In this document: positions 26,445 to 34,178 of the stretch, piece after piece
How positions within the stretch are numbered: the stretch's first letter is position 1
Layout: each line of letters opens with the position of its first letter
Origin: an uncultured beta proteobacterium
GTDB lineage: Bacteria > Pseudomonadota > Gammaproteobacteria > Burkholderiales > Burkholderiaceae_C
DNA: 34,178 bases
Direction: 5' to 3'
Assembly (NCBI GenBank): GCA_903838565.1
Contig: CAILZB010000085.1
Coordinates: forward strand, 1 to 34,178
Notes under the pieces: model-generated
Databases searched by the model: none
Told to the model about the DNA's origin: nothing
Seen by the model: the letters and a program-made list of their open reading frames with translations, nothing else
Made by a program: the position numbers and the translations under genes

Positions 26445-26623
26445 CCAAGTCAAAGGGCTGCAAAGCAGGCCTTTGACTTGGCGGCTCGTGAGAGCCGCCG
26501 TCCCAGGGCGAGCAAAGCAAGCCCCATCCAGAAACACCGCGGTACCGGCTTTGCCGGGCCGCTGGTGTTGCCCCCTGCAAGGGGCTGAGGCCTGCGGCTC
26601 CAAGTCAGCCTGCGCTGACTTGG
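26445..26623. repeat. Three hairpins in the livK-livF spacer
   Basis: The 298-base spacer 26431-26728 contains no gene but three inverted repeats. The first (12-bp arms CCAAGTCAAAGG at 26445-26456 and 26470-26481, plus an inner CTGC/GCAG) is almost one continuous hairpin. The second (GGCGGCTC/GAGCCGCC, 26480-26499) abuts it. The third (CCAAGTCAGC/GCTGACTTGG, 26600-26609 and 26614-26623) shares the CCAAGTCA start. They could end or stabilise livK mRNA and lower livF expression relative to the binding protein. Confidence 0.75.
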
Positions 26624-26728
26624 ACTGGCCGAAGAGCCCCTTCCTCCGGCGGTGGCCTGTGAAGCGGCCACTTGCGTCCTCGCCTTTACAAGCCGATTCC
26701 GGGGTAGTGGGCAAGCCGGGGGGTATTC

Positions 26729-28042
26729 CTAGCTCTGGCAATCTGCCGGAAGGCGCCGCGTCATCTTCTTGTCGGCCAGGTACTTGTCCGCGCCGGCCTT
26801 CACCATGGGCTTGAGAATCTGATCATCGGCCTGGTACCAGTCCGACGAGAAGTTCCATTTCGCGCCGTCCCAGGTTTGCACGCGCGCCCAAGTCGAACCC
26901 ATGTGATCCTGGCAGGAGGTGCTCAACGGGCGCATCACGCCCGAGAAGCCCAGTGCGTCCAGCTTCTTTTGATCCAGGTTCAGGTTTTCCATGCCCCAGC
27001 GCACTTGCTCACCGGTCATGACCTTGCCCTTGCCGAAGCGCTCCTGCGCGCGCCGCACGGCTTCCACACCCAGCATCTGGATGATCACGCCGCGGGTGTA
27101 GAGCACCGAGCCCACTTCGTCCTTGGGACCCGTTCCCTGGCCTTTGGCGTGCACCGTCTTCAGGATTTCCTGGATCACCTTGGGCTGTTGACCCGAGGTG
27201 TTCAGCGCCAGCGCGTGGTAGCCCTTGGCACCTTCGCCCACGTCCTTCACGTCCGGCTCGGCGCCGGCCCACCACACGCCGTACATCTTGTCGCGCGGGT
27301 AGCCCGTGGCCTGCGCTTCCTTGAGTGCAGTCGAGTTCATCACGCCCCAGCCCCAGAGCAGCACATAGTCGGGCTTGGACTGGCGCACCTGCAGCCAGGT
27401 GGCTTTCTGCTCCACGCCAGGCGCGGTCACGGGCAGCATCTGTAGCTCGAAACCGTGCATCTTGGCGCGCTCCTGCAGCAGCGGAATCGGCTCCTTGCCG
27501 AACGGACTGTCGTGGTAGACCAGGGCGATCTTCTTGCCCTTGAGCTTGTCCAGGCCGCCCACTTCCTTGCCCAGGTGCTGGATCAGGATGTCGGCACCGG
27601 TCCAGTAGCTGCCCATGTAGGGGAAATTCCACTTGAAGGCCGTGCCATCCTGCGCCACCGACAGGCCATAGCCCAGCGTCATCAGCGGGATCTTGTCCAC
27701 GGGCGCCTTCTCCGTCAGCGCGAAGGTGATGCCGGTGGCCTGCGGGTCAAACAGCGCCACGCCGGGGCGGCTCTTCAGGCGTTCATAGCACTCGACGCCG
27801 CGGTCCGTGGCGTAGCCGGTTTCGCACTCTTCGTAAGTGAGCTTCACGCCGTTGACGCCGCCATCGCGGGCATTGATCATCTTCAGGTAGTCCTGCTTGC
27901 CGTTGGCCCACGGCACGCCATTGGGCGCGTACGGGCCGGTGCGGTAGGACAGCAGCGGGAAGAACTGCTCCTTGGCTTGCGCGAAGGCAGTCGTGCCCAC
28001 GGCGGCCAGAACCGCGGCCAGGGCGATGTGACGAATTTTCAT
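26729..28042 (-). CDS. livK: Branched-chain-type ABC transporter substrate-binding protein
   Basis: This is the periplasmic solute-binding subunit, a type I periplasmic fold of the LivK/AmiC class. The ATG at 28042 follows a strong GAGGAG and yields the signal peptide MKIRHIALAAVLAAVGTTAFA; an in-frame TTG at 28066 is a poor alternative. The mature protein (about 416 residues) is larger than E. coli LivK (about 350) and contains YHDSPFGKEPIPLLQERAKM and LQVRQSKPDYVLLWGWG blocks that I associate with the family. Its substrate cannot be read from sequence. Neighbouring ligases suggest a carboxylic acid rather than leucine. Confidence 0.94.
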   Translation of the reverse strand: MKIRHIALAAVLAAVGTTAFAQAKEQFFPLLSYRTGPYAPNGVPWANGKQDYLKMINARDGGVNGVKLTYEECETGYATDRGVECYERLKSRPGVALFDPQATGITFALTEKAPVDKIPLMTLGYGLSVAQDGTAFKWNFPYMGSYWTGADILIQHLGKEVGGLDKLKGKKIALVYHDSPFGKEPIPLLQERAKMHGFELQMLPVTAPGVEQKATWLQVRQSKPDYVLLWGWGVMNSTALKEAQATGYPRDKMYGVWWAGAEPDVKDVGEGAKGYHALALNTSGQQPKVIQEILKTVHAKGQGTGPKDEVGSVLYTRGVIIQMLGVEAVRRAQERFGKGKVMTGEQVRWGMENLNLDQKKLDALGFSGVMRPLSTSCQDHMGSTWARVQTWDGAKWNFSSDWYQADDQILKPMVKAGADKYLADKKMTRRLPADCQS

Positions 28043-28136
28043 GAAGGTCTCCTCAGGTTGTGGCAATAAAAGAATGCCGGGTTAGCGATGCACACTCAGG
28101 CTTCAAGCGTCCTGTCGTTCATAGATTCCATGCGCG

Positions 28137-29213
28137 TCAATGGGGGAAGGGCCACAGACGCATCTTCTGTTTGCCGATGGACCAGAGTTTGGCCAGGCCG
28201 TGCGGCTCCACGATCAGGAACCACACAATCAGCGCGCCGAACACCATCAGCTCGGTGTGGGAGATGACGGTGGTGGAGACCGACATGCCGAACAGCCCGG
28301 CTGCGAACGGCAGGAACTGGTTCAGCAGGATCGGCAGCACCACGATGAAGGCCGCGCCAAAGAAGCTGCCCATGATGGAGCCCAGGCCGCCGATGATGAC
28401 CATGAACAGCAGCTTGAACGAGATATCCACAGAGAAGGCTGCCGGCTCCCAGGCGCCCAGATAGACAAAACCCCACATGGCTCCAGCCACACCGATGATG
28501 AACGAGCTCACCGCGAAGGCGCTGAGCTTGGCGTACATCGGGCGGATGCCGATCACCGCTGCGGCCACGTCCATGTCGCGAATGGCCATCCATTCGCGGC
28601 CTATGGCCGAGCGCACCAGATTCTTGGCCATCAGCCCCATCACGGCCAGCACCGAAAGACACAGCCAGTACTTGGACACCGGGCTTTCGATCGGCAGGCC
28701 GAAAACCTGCAGGCCGTTGACGGAGACTGAACCCGAGGACGAATCGTTGGTGAACCACTTGATGCGCAGGAACATCCAGTCGGAAAAGAACTGCGCCGCC
28801 AGTGTGGCCACCGCCAGGTACAGGCCCTTGACGCGCAGGCTGGGCAGGCCGAACAGGATGCCGAAGGCGGTGGCACACAGTCCACCCAGAATCAGCGCGG
28901 GAATCAGCGGCATGTTCGGCACGCGCACAAAGAAGTTGAACGCAGCGTAGGCGCCCACCGCCATGAAGGCGCCGGACCCCAGGGAAATCTGACCGCAATA
29001 GCCCACCAGCACATTCACGCCCAGGGCGGCCAACGCCATGATCAGAAAGGGAATGAAGATGGCGCGAAACATATAGTCGCTGCTGAAAAGCGGCACTGCC
29101 ACAAAGGCCAATGCGATCAGCGCCAGCACCGCATAGCGGTCCTGCGCAATCGGAAAGATCTGCTGATCAGCGCGGTAAGTGGTCTTGTACTGACCGTTTT
29201 CTCTGTAGAACAT
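28137..29213 (-). CDS. livM: Branched-chain-type ABC transporter permease LivM
   Basis: LivM is one of the two inner-membrane permeases. The 358 residues contain about ten hydrophobic segments, with the LGVNVLVGYCGQISLGSGAF pattern near 45 that is characteristic of LivM, and the GGLGSIMGSFFGAAF segment near 273 that contacts the ATPase. The first 30 residues are polar and probably cytoplasmic. The start is set by the Shine-Dalgarno AGAGGGAAACC before the ATG. It is separated from livH by about 97 bases containing two hairpins. Confidence 0.95.
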   Translation of the reverse strand: MFYRENGQYKTTYRADQQIFPIAQDRYAVLALIALAFVAVPLFSSDYMFRAIFIPFLIMALAALGVNVLVGYCGQISLGSGAFMAVGAYAAFNFFVRVPNMPLIPALILGGLCATAFGILFGLPSLRVKGLYLAVATLAAQFFSDWMFLRIKWFTNDSSSGSVSVNGLQVFGLPIESPVSKYWLCLSVLAVMGLMAKNLVRSAIGREWMAIRDMDVAAAVIGIRPMYAKLSAFAVSSFIIGVAGAMWGFVYLGAWEPAAFSVDISFKLLFMVIIGGLGSIMGSFFGAAFIVVLPILLNQFLPFAAGLFGMSVSTTVISHTELMVFGALIVWFLIVEPHGLAKLWSIGKQKMRLWPFPH

Positions 29214-29262
29214 GGTTTCCCTCTAATCCGTCTTTTGGCTTTGGCCGCTCACTTCGTTCGCT

Positions 29263-29332
29263 TAACTTTGCTGCGCAAAGTTAGCCGTCGCCGGAAGATC
29301 ATTGCTCGCGCTAAACGCGATCAATGATCTTC
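29263..29332. repeat. Two hairpins at the livH-livM junction
   Basis: A short hairpin (TAACTTTG/CAAAGTTA, 29263-29270 and 29276-29283) and a longer one (GAAGATCATTG/CAATGATCTTC, 29294-29304 and 29322-29332, with inner CGCG/CGCG) surround the livH stop at 29311-29313. The second begins inside the last livH codons. They may stabilise or attenuate mRNA between the two permease genes. Confidence 0.7.
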
Positions 29333-30240
29333 TCCCCAAACAAACCCTGGGGGCGGAACAGCAGGAAGCCCAGCGCCAGCACATAGGCAAACCAGATTTC
29401 GATGCCGCCGCCCACGTAGGGGCCCAAAAACACTTCAGACAATTTTTCGCCGACGCCGATGATCAGTCCGCCGATGATCGCGCCCGGTACCGAGGTGAGT
29501 CCACCCAGGATCACCACAGGAAGGGCGCGCAGCGCCACCGTGGTAAGCGAAAACTGCACGCCCAGCTTGGAGCCCCAGATCATCCCCGCCACCAGCGCGA
29601 CCACGCCGGCGACGCACCAGACAATCACCCAGATGCGGTTCAGGGGGATGCCGATCGACTGCGCCGCCTGGTGGTCGTCAGCCACGGCGCGCAAGGCGCG
29701 CCCGGTCGAGGTCTTCTGGAAAAACAGACTGAGCGCGGCCACCAGAACGGCGGCGATCAGCGCCGCGTAGAGGTCTTCCTTGTTGATCAGGATGCCGCCT
29801 TCGAACAGGGATTCGAAAGCCATGATCGGGTCCTTGGGCATGCCGATGTCGATCTTGTAGATGTCATTGCCGAACAGCGCCTGGCCCAGTCCTTCCAGGA
29901 AATAGGCAATGCCCAGCGTGGCCATGAGCAGCGTGGCGGCTTCCTGGTTCACCAGATGGCGCAGCACCAGAAATTCAATCAGCCAGGCCACGACAAACAT
30001 GACGAAGCCCGCCAACGCAAAGGCCAGCAGGTTGGCCAGCAGCATGTTGTCCAGCCCGGTCCAAAGCGGGATCCATTCGGCAAAGCGCGCCATCGCCAAG
30101 GCCGCGAACAGCACCATCGCGCCCTGGGCAAAGTTGAACACGCCGGACGCCTTGTAGATCAATACGAAGCCCAGCGCGACGAGTGAATACAGCATGCCGG
30201 CCATCAAGCCGCCCAAGAGTGTTTCCAGGAAGAATGCCAT
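29311..30240 (-). CDS. livH: Branched-chain-type ABC transporter permease LivH
   Basis: LivH is the partner permease, 309 residues with about eight transmembrane segments. The N-terminal GGLMAGMLYSLVALGFVLIY and the VFNFAQGAMVL segment are typical family landmarks, and GLTSVPGAIIGGLIIG near 250 matches the ATPase-contact loop. AAGGACGATC precedes the ATG. It follows livG by eight bases, so the two are probably translationally coupled. Confidence 0.96.
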   Translation of the reverse strand: MAFFLETLLGGLMAGMLYSLVALGFVLIYKASGVFNFAQGAMVLFAALAMARFAEWIPLWTGLDNMLLANLLAFALAGFVMFVVAWLIEFLVLRHLVNQEAATLLMATLGIAYFLEGLGQALFGNDIYKIDIGMPKDPIMAFESLFEGGILINKEDLYAALIAAVLVAALSLFFQKTSTGRALRAVADDHQAAQSIGIPLNRIWVIVWCVAGVVALVAGMIWGSKLGVQFSLTTVALRALPVVILGGLTSVPGAIIGGLIIGVGEKLSEVFLGPYVGGGIEIWFAYVLALGFLLFRPQGLFGEKIIDRV

Positions 30241-30248
30241 GATCGTCC

Positions 30249-31031
30249 TTAATGTGAAGTGCCCAGATAGGCACTGATCACTTCTTCGTTGTTGCGCACT
30301 TCATCGGGCGTGCCGTCGCCGATCTTCTTGCCGTAGTCCAGCACCACGACCCGGTCCGAGATGTCCATCACCACGCCCATGTCGTGTTCGATCAATACCA
30401 CGGTGGTGCCGAACTCGTCGTTGATGTCCAGCACGAAACGACACATGTCCTGTTTCTCTTCCAAGTTCATGCCGGCCATCGGCTCATCGAGCAGCAGCAC
30501 CTTGGGCTCCATCGCCAGCGCGCGACCCAGATCGACGCGCTTCTGCAGGCCGTAGGGTAGCTGGCCCACGGGCGTCTTGCGGTGCGCCTGGATCTCCAGG
30601 AAATCGATGATCTGTTCGACGAACTCGCGGTGTTTGAATTCCTCTTTTTCCGCCGGTCCGATGTGCAGCGCCTGCAGCAGCAAGTTGCTCTTGATGTGCA
30701 GGTTGCGCCCGGTCATGATGTTGTCGATCACGCTCATGCCCTTGAACAGCGCCAGGTTCTGGAACGTGCGCGCAATGCCCATCTCCGCTACCTGGCGGCT
30801 GTTCATGTGGCTGAAGGTCTTGCCCTGAAAGCTGATGGAGCCTTCCTGCGGCGCGTAGACGCCGTTGATGCAATTGAGCATCGAGCTTTTTCCTGCGCCG
30901 TTGGGGCCGATGATGGCGCGGATCTCGTGCTCACGGACGTCAAAGCTGATGTCCGTGAGTGCCTTCACGCCGCCAAAGCGCAACGAAATGTTCTTTACGT
31001 CAAGGATGACGTCACCGATCTTCTTCGTCAT
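30249..31031 (-). CDS. livG: Branched-chain-type ABC transporter ATP-binding protein LivG
   Basis: LivG is the second ATPase, 260 residues. Walker A GPNGAGKS is at 42-49. The signature region reads LPYGLQKRVDLGRAL in place of LSGGQ, a normal LivG variant, and Walker B is VLLLDEPMAGMN, followed by VLIEHDM. A segment near 98-125 (LHIKSNLLLQALHIGPAEKEE) is the longer LivG insertion between Walker A and the signature. Its ATG overlaps the stop of the upstream acyl-CoA ligase (ATGA), strong evidence for a shared operon. Confidence 0.96.
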   Translation of the reverse strand: MTKKIGDVILDVKNISLRFGGVKALTDISFDVREHEIRAIIGPNGAGKSSMLNCINGVYAPQEGSISFQGKTFSHMNSRQVAEMGIARTFQNLALFKGMSVIDNIMTGRNLHIKSNLLLQALHIGPAEKEEFKHREFVEQIIDFLEIQAHRKTPVGQLPYGLQKRVDLGRALAMEPKVLLLDEPMAGMNLEEKQDMCRFVLDINDEFGTTVVLIEHDMGVVMDISDRVVVLDYGKKIGDGTPDEVRNNEEVISAYLGTSH

Positions 31032-32974
31032 GCTGCCGCCTTCACAGGTGCCAATGTCTTGGTGTCCGAAATCTTCAGCGTGGCGCTGACGCTGCCCGAT
31101 CGCCCATCTTCAAACTTGACTGCGGTCTCGATGTACTGCTCGGTCTTGTCCCCATACAGCGCATCGATCAGCGGCTGGTATTTTTCGGCAATGAAACCGC
31201 GGCGCACCTTGTTGGTTCGCGTCAGTTCGCCGTCGTCCGCATCGAGCTCCTTGTGCAGCACCAGGAAGCGGCTGACCTGGCTGCCCGCCAGCAGCGCGTC
31301 CACGCTCAGGTCGGCGTTGACCTTTTCCACGCATTCCTTGATCAGCTGGTAGACCTCGGGTTTTTGCGCCAGGTCGGTGTAGCCGGCATACGGCAGGTTG
31401 CGCCGTTCGGCCCAGTTGCCCACAGCGTCCATGTCGATGTTGAGCATCACGCACACTTTCTCGCGTCCGTCGCCATAGGCCACGGCCTCCTTGATGTAGG
31501 GGAAGAATTTGAGCTTGTTCTCCACGTACTTGGGCGCGAACAGCGCGCCGTCATTGGCGCCGCCCTTGATGCGCCCCACGTCCTTCACGCGGTCGATGAT
31601 CTTCAGATGGCCGTGCGCGTCGATGAAGCCCGCGTCGCTGGTGTGGTACCAGCCGTCGGGCGTCAGCACCTCGGCCGTGGCCTGGGGATTCTTGTAGTAC
31701 TCCTTGAGCAGGCCCGGCGACTTCACCAGGATCTCGCCCGTGTCGGAGACCTTGATCTCCACGCCCTGGATCGGCACGCCCACGGTGTCGGCCTGGGCCT
31801 GGTCGTCGGGCTGCAGGCACACGAAGACGGCCGTTTCGGTGGAGCCGTAGAGCTGCTTCAGGTTGATGCCGATGGAGCGGTAAAAGGTGAACAGGTCCGG
31901 CCCGATCGCCTCGCCCGCGGTGTAGGCCACGCGCACCCGGCTGAACCCCAGGTTGTTGCGCAGCGGACCAAACACCATCACATCGCCCAGGCCATAGAGC
32001 AGGCTGTCCACCAGCCCCACGGCTTGCCCATTCATCTTCAATGGACCCACGCGCCGCGCCAGATCCATGAAGGCGTGGAACAGCTTGCGCTTCACCGGGG
32101 ACGCGTCTTCCATGCGGATCATCACGCTGGTGAGCAGGCCCTCAAACACGCGCGGCGGGGCAAAGTAATAGGTGGGCCCGATTTCCTTCAGGTCGATGGT
32201 GACGGTGGCGGCGGACTCGGGACAGTTCACCACGTAGCCGCAGGCCAGCCACTGGGCGTAGCTGAAGATGTTCTGCCCGATCCACGCCGGTGGCAGATAC
32301 GCCAGCACTTCTTCGGCGTTCGTGAGCTTGTCAAAAACGGCCCCGGCGCGCGCCCGGTCCAACAGCGAATTGTGCGTGTGCACCACGCCCTTGGGGTTGC
32401 CCGTGGTACCCGAGGTGAAGAACATCGCCGCCACGTCGTGCGGGTCGGCCTTGGCCACCTCAGCTTTGAAAAACTCCGGGTGCAGCGCCGAGAAAGCCTG
32501 GCCCGACGCCGTGAGTTCGTCCAGCGCGGCCAATCCCGGCTCATCGTACTTGCGCAGTCCGCGCGGATCGTCAAAGTAGATGTTGCACAGCTGCGGGCAT
32601 CGGTCGCGGATTTCCAGCATCTTGTCGACCTGCTCCTGATCCTCCACCACCGCAAAGCGCACGTCGGCGTTGTTGATCGGGAACACGCACTCCGCCGCCA
32701 CGGCGTCCTGGTACAGGGGAATGGGAATCGCGCCCAGAGACTGCGCCGCCAGCATCGTGGCGTACAGGCGCGGCCGGTTCGCTCCCACCACCACCATGTG
32801 CTCGCCGCGCGCCAGACCGGCCTGATGCAGGCCGCAGGCCAGCTGCTCCACCAGCTGCGCCAAGGCGCCCCAGGTGATGGCCTGCCAGATGCCGTATTCC
32901 TTCTCGCGCATGGCTGAGCCTTGAGCGCGCTCGGTGGCGTGTTTGAGCAACAGCTTGGGAAAAGTTGTCTGCAT
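31028..32974 (-). CDS. AMP-forming acyl-CoA synthetase (long-chain type)
   Basis: This 648-residue ANL-superfamily enzyme should activate a carboxylic acid with ATP and CoA. The P-loop TSGTTGNPKG is at 187-196, with YGSTETAVF and GWYHTSDAGF in the middle and IDRVKDVGRIKGG late in the protein. Long-chain FadD15-like proteins share the overall length. The operon position, upstream of and overlapping livG, implies it acts on the imported solute. It is first in the leftward operon, divergent from a Crp/Fnr-type regulator. Confidence 0.92.
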   Translation of the reverse strand: MQTTFPKLLLKHATERAQGSAMREKEYGIWQAITWGALAQLVEQLACGLHQAGLARGEHMVVVGANRPRLYATMLAAQSLGAIPIPLYQDAVAAECVFPINNADVRFAVVEDQEQVDKMLEIRDRCPQLCNIYFDDPRGLRKYDEPGLAALDELTASGQAFSALHPEFFKAEVAKADPHDVAAMFFTSGTTGNPKGVVHTHNSLLDRARAGAVFDKLTNAEEVLAYLPPAWIGQNIFSYAQWLACGYVVNCPESAATVTIDLKEIGPTYYFAPPRVFEGLLTSVMIRMEDASPVKRKLFHAFMDLARRVGPLKMNGQAVGLVDSLLYGLGDVMVFGPLRNNLGFSRVRVAYTAGEAIGPDLFTFYRSIGINLKQLYGSTETAVFVCLQPDDQAQADTVGVPIQGVEIKVSDTGEILVKSPGLLKEYYKNPQATAEVLTPDGWYHTSDAGFIDAHGHLKIIDRVKDVGRIKGGANDGALFAPKYVENKLKFFPYIKEAVAYGDGREKVCVMLNIDMDAVGNWAERRNLPYAGYTDLAQKPEVYQLIKECVEKVNADLSVDALLAGSQVSRFLVLHKELDADDGELTRTNKVRRGFIAEKYQPLIDALYGDKTEQYIETAVKFEDGRSGSVSATLKISDTKTLAPVKAAA

Positions 32975-33055
32975 CCCGGTTCCTTGTCCTTCAGATTAGA
33001 TGAGATGGCAAAGAATCGCCCGTCTCGCAACATGGGGCGGATAGTAGGACTTGAT

Positions 33056-33085
33056 TTGACGTTTAGTTGTCGTTTGGACGACAAT
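33056..33085 (+). promoter_or_regulatory. Palindromic operator in the regulator/ligase divergent region
   Basis: TGTCG-N6-CGACA (full arms TTGTCG 33067-33072 and CGACAA 33079-33084) has the spacing of Crp-type sites (TGTGA-N6-TCACA). It is overlapped by a plausible rightward promoter, TTGACG (33056-33061), 18 bases, GACAAT (33080-33085). On the opposite strand a TACTAT (33046-33041) could be a -10 for the ligase operon. This is the best candidate operator for the neighbouring regulator. Confidence 0.5.
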
Positions 33086-33138
33086 TGAGCGTGATTTCCC
33101 CTAGGACTTTCCCTAGTACCCTGCCACGGAGCGCCTTC

Positions 33139-33858
33139 TTGACTGCCCACTCTGCTCTGCACCAGCGACGCCGCCCGCCCACCTCTGAGGAGTTGGGCAA
33201 CATCCCCTGGCTGCGCCTGCTCAGCGCCATTGAGCGCGAGCGCGCCGTGGACGAAATCCAGATCGGAGATGCGCTGCCCGGCGACTATGTGTGCCGGGTG
33301 GGCCGGCCCGTGACCTACTGGTTTGGCGTGGTGTCGGGTCTGCTCAAGATGAGCAGCGACAACGCCCAGGGACAGACCATGACCTTCACCGGCGTGCCCC
33401 CGGGCGGCTGGTTCGGCGAGGGCACGGCGCTCAAGCGCGAGTCCTACCGCTACAACATCCAGGCGCTGCGCAAGAGCGTGGTGGCGGGCATCTCCGTGGA
33501 AACTTTTCACTGGCTGCTGGACCACTCCATCGGCTTCAACCGCTTCGTCATGAACCAGCTCAACGAGCGTCTGGCGCAATTCATCGCGGCGCGCGAGATC
33601 GACCGCATGCACAACCCCGACGTGCAGGTCGCGCGCAGCCTGGCCGCGCTCTTCAATCCCGTGCTTTACCCCGGGGTGGGCGAACTGCTGCGTATCACGC
33701 AACAGGAACTGGCCTACCTCGTGGGACTGTCACGCCAGCGCGTGAACGAGGCGCTGAACACGCTGCAGGCGCAGGGAGCGATCCGGGTCGAATATGGAGG
33801 CTTGAGGGTGCTGGATCTGGGGGCACTGAGGTCCAGCGTAAGGGGGGTCACGCCCTAG
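33139..33858 (+). CDS. Crp/Fnr-family transcription regulator
   Basis: This regulator has an N-terminal cyclic-nucleotide-binding-like beta-roll (VGRPVTYWFGVVSGLLKM, then PPGGWFGEGTALKRE), a dimer helix and a C-terminal winged helix-turn-helix (RITQQELAYLVGLSRQRVNE). Only one cysteine (in DYVCRVG) is present, so the FNR iron-sulfur cluster is absent. Its signal is therefore probably a small effector, perhaps an acyl-CoA or the imported acid. No ATG is available. I chose TTG at 33139, behind GGAG with eight bases spacing, giving 239 residues; GTG at 33091 or TTG at 33067 are possible, but would put the palindrome within or at the start of the gene. Confidence 0.88.
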   Translation: MTAHSALHQRRRPPTSEELGNIPWLRLLSAIERERAVDEIQIGDALPGDYVCRVGRPVTYWFGVVSGLLKMSSDNAQGQTMTFTGVPPGGWFGEGTALKRESYRYNIQALRKSVVAGISVETFHWLLDHSIGFNRFVMNQLNERLAQFIAAREIDRMHNPDVQVARSLAALFNPVLYPGVGELLRITQQELAYLVGLSRQRVNEALNTLQAQGAIRVEYGGLRVLDLGALRSSVRGVTP

Positions 33859-33859
33859 A

Positions 33860-33882
33860 CCTGCCCTGGCCGCCAGGGCAGG
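33860..33882 (+). terminator. Hairpin directly after the Crp/Fnr gene
   Basis: Perfect 10-bp arms CCTGCCCTGG (33860-33869) and CCAGGGCAGG (33873-33882) with a three-base loop begin right after the stop codon. No T run follows, so it may be a weak or Rho-assisted terminator or a 3'-end stabiliser. Confidence 0.5.
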
Positions 33883-33961
33883 CGACGGCGCTGGCCGAAT
33901 GAGACTTTACGGATTGGTTTTGTTCTCGTTGCCTGCCGGGTCTCGCCCCGGCGGGCGACTC

Positions 33962-33989
33962 ACTTTCTCTTGCTTCGCCAAGAGAAAGT
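33962..33989. repeat. CTTTCTCTTG hairpin repeat
   Basis: Arms ACTTTCTCTTG (33962-33972) and CAAGAGAAAGT (33979-33989) match perfectly around CTTCGC. The hairpin and its AAGCAAAGAGAAGGCGAG continuation resemble a dispersed intergenic repeat that I recall from Burkholderiales and other proteobacteria. A second imperfect hairpin (GCCTGCCGGG/CCCGGCGGGC) is at 33931-33956. Confidence 0.6.
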
Positions 33990-34178
33990 AAGCAAAGAGA
34001 AGGCGAGCCGGATTCGTCGGGGTTTTTTGGGTCAGAGCCAGTAGTGTCCGGTGAACGTAGTTCCGATTTGACGCAGACCCAATAACCATGCGGGTTTGCG
34101 GCCGGTTTTATTTGGTGCCGATTTGAATTTCGATGCTGCTTTTTTAGGTAGTTTCCCAGGGGTGACAACTTTTGGGAC
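33990..34178. other. Gene-less right edge, possibly insertion-sequence margin
   Basis: No gene is seen. GC content is lower than in the rest of the window, with T-rich tracts. AGTGTCCGGTGAACG at about 34042 and TGACAACTTTTGGGAC at the window end are reminiscent of insertion-sequence ends, but the two do not form a good inverted repeat with each other and the sequence is cut off. Treat as unresolved. Confidence 0.25.

Overview
The window is high-GC DNA with dense, tightly packed genes. Its housekeeping gene order (fkpB-ispH-serS; rph-rdgB-hemW beside a kinase/phosphatase pair; yicC/gmk/rpoZ/spoT/greB) and protein sequences point to a betaproteobacterium of the order Burkholderiales, most likely family Comamonadaceae. 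This placement is inferred from synteny and sequence feel; no database was searched.

Layout. Positions 1-720 are gene-poor, with at most one small unknown ORF. A leftward unit fkpB-ispH-serS-tRNA-Ser(CGA) follows and ends in a clear terminator. Next come radC and an Smr-domain gene (rightward), a REP-like palindrome, and a leftward block of kinase, PP2C phosphatase, rph, rdgB and hemW, mostly coupled by ATGA overlaps. Divergent from it run yicC, gmk, rpoZ and the bifunctional (p)ppGpp enzyme spoT. A secreted Cache-domain protein and a chemoreceptor sit between yicC and gmk. greB converges on spoT.

The accessory half starts at 17.4 kb. An FNR-like box precedes a four-gene operon for a 2-oxoacid:acceptor oxidoreductase: gamma, alpha and beta subunits, then a GltD-type FAD/NAD(P) subunit carrying a C-terminal two-cluster ferredoxin domain. 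The closest systems known to me are pyruvate:ferredoxin oxidoreductase and phenylglyoxylate dehydrogenase (PadE-I). After this come a small unknown gene, a FimV-like membrane protein that looks frameshifted near its 3' end, and tRNA-Arg(ACG).

The right end is a leftward operon: AMP-forming acyl-CoA ligase, livG, livH, livM, livK, livF and a PaaK-like ligase. This is a complete branched-chain-type ABC importer bracketed by two acyl-adenylate enzymes. A Crp/Fnr-family regulator is divergent from it, and a palindrome (TGTCG-N6-CGACA) lies between them. My working model is import of a carboxylic acid (perhaps aromatic), activation to a CoA ester, and effector control by the Crp/Fnr protein. The 2-oxoacid oxidoreductase may feed the same metabolism when oxygen is low. 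The last 300 bases hold hairpin repeats typical of intergenic DNA in this order and may reach the edge of an insertion sequence.
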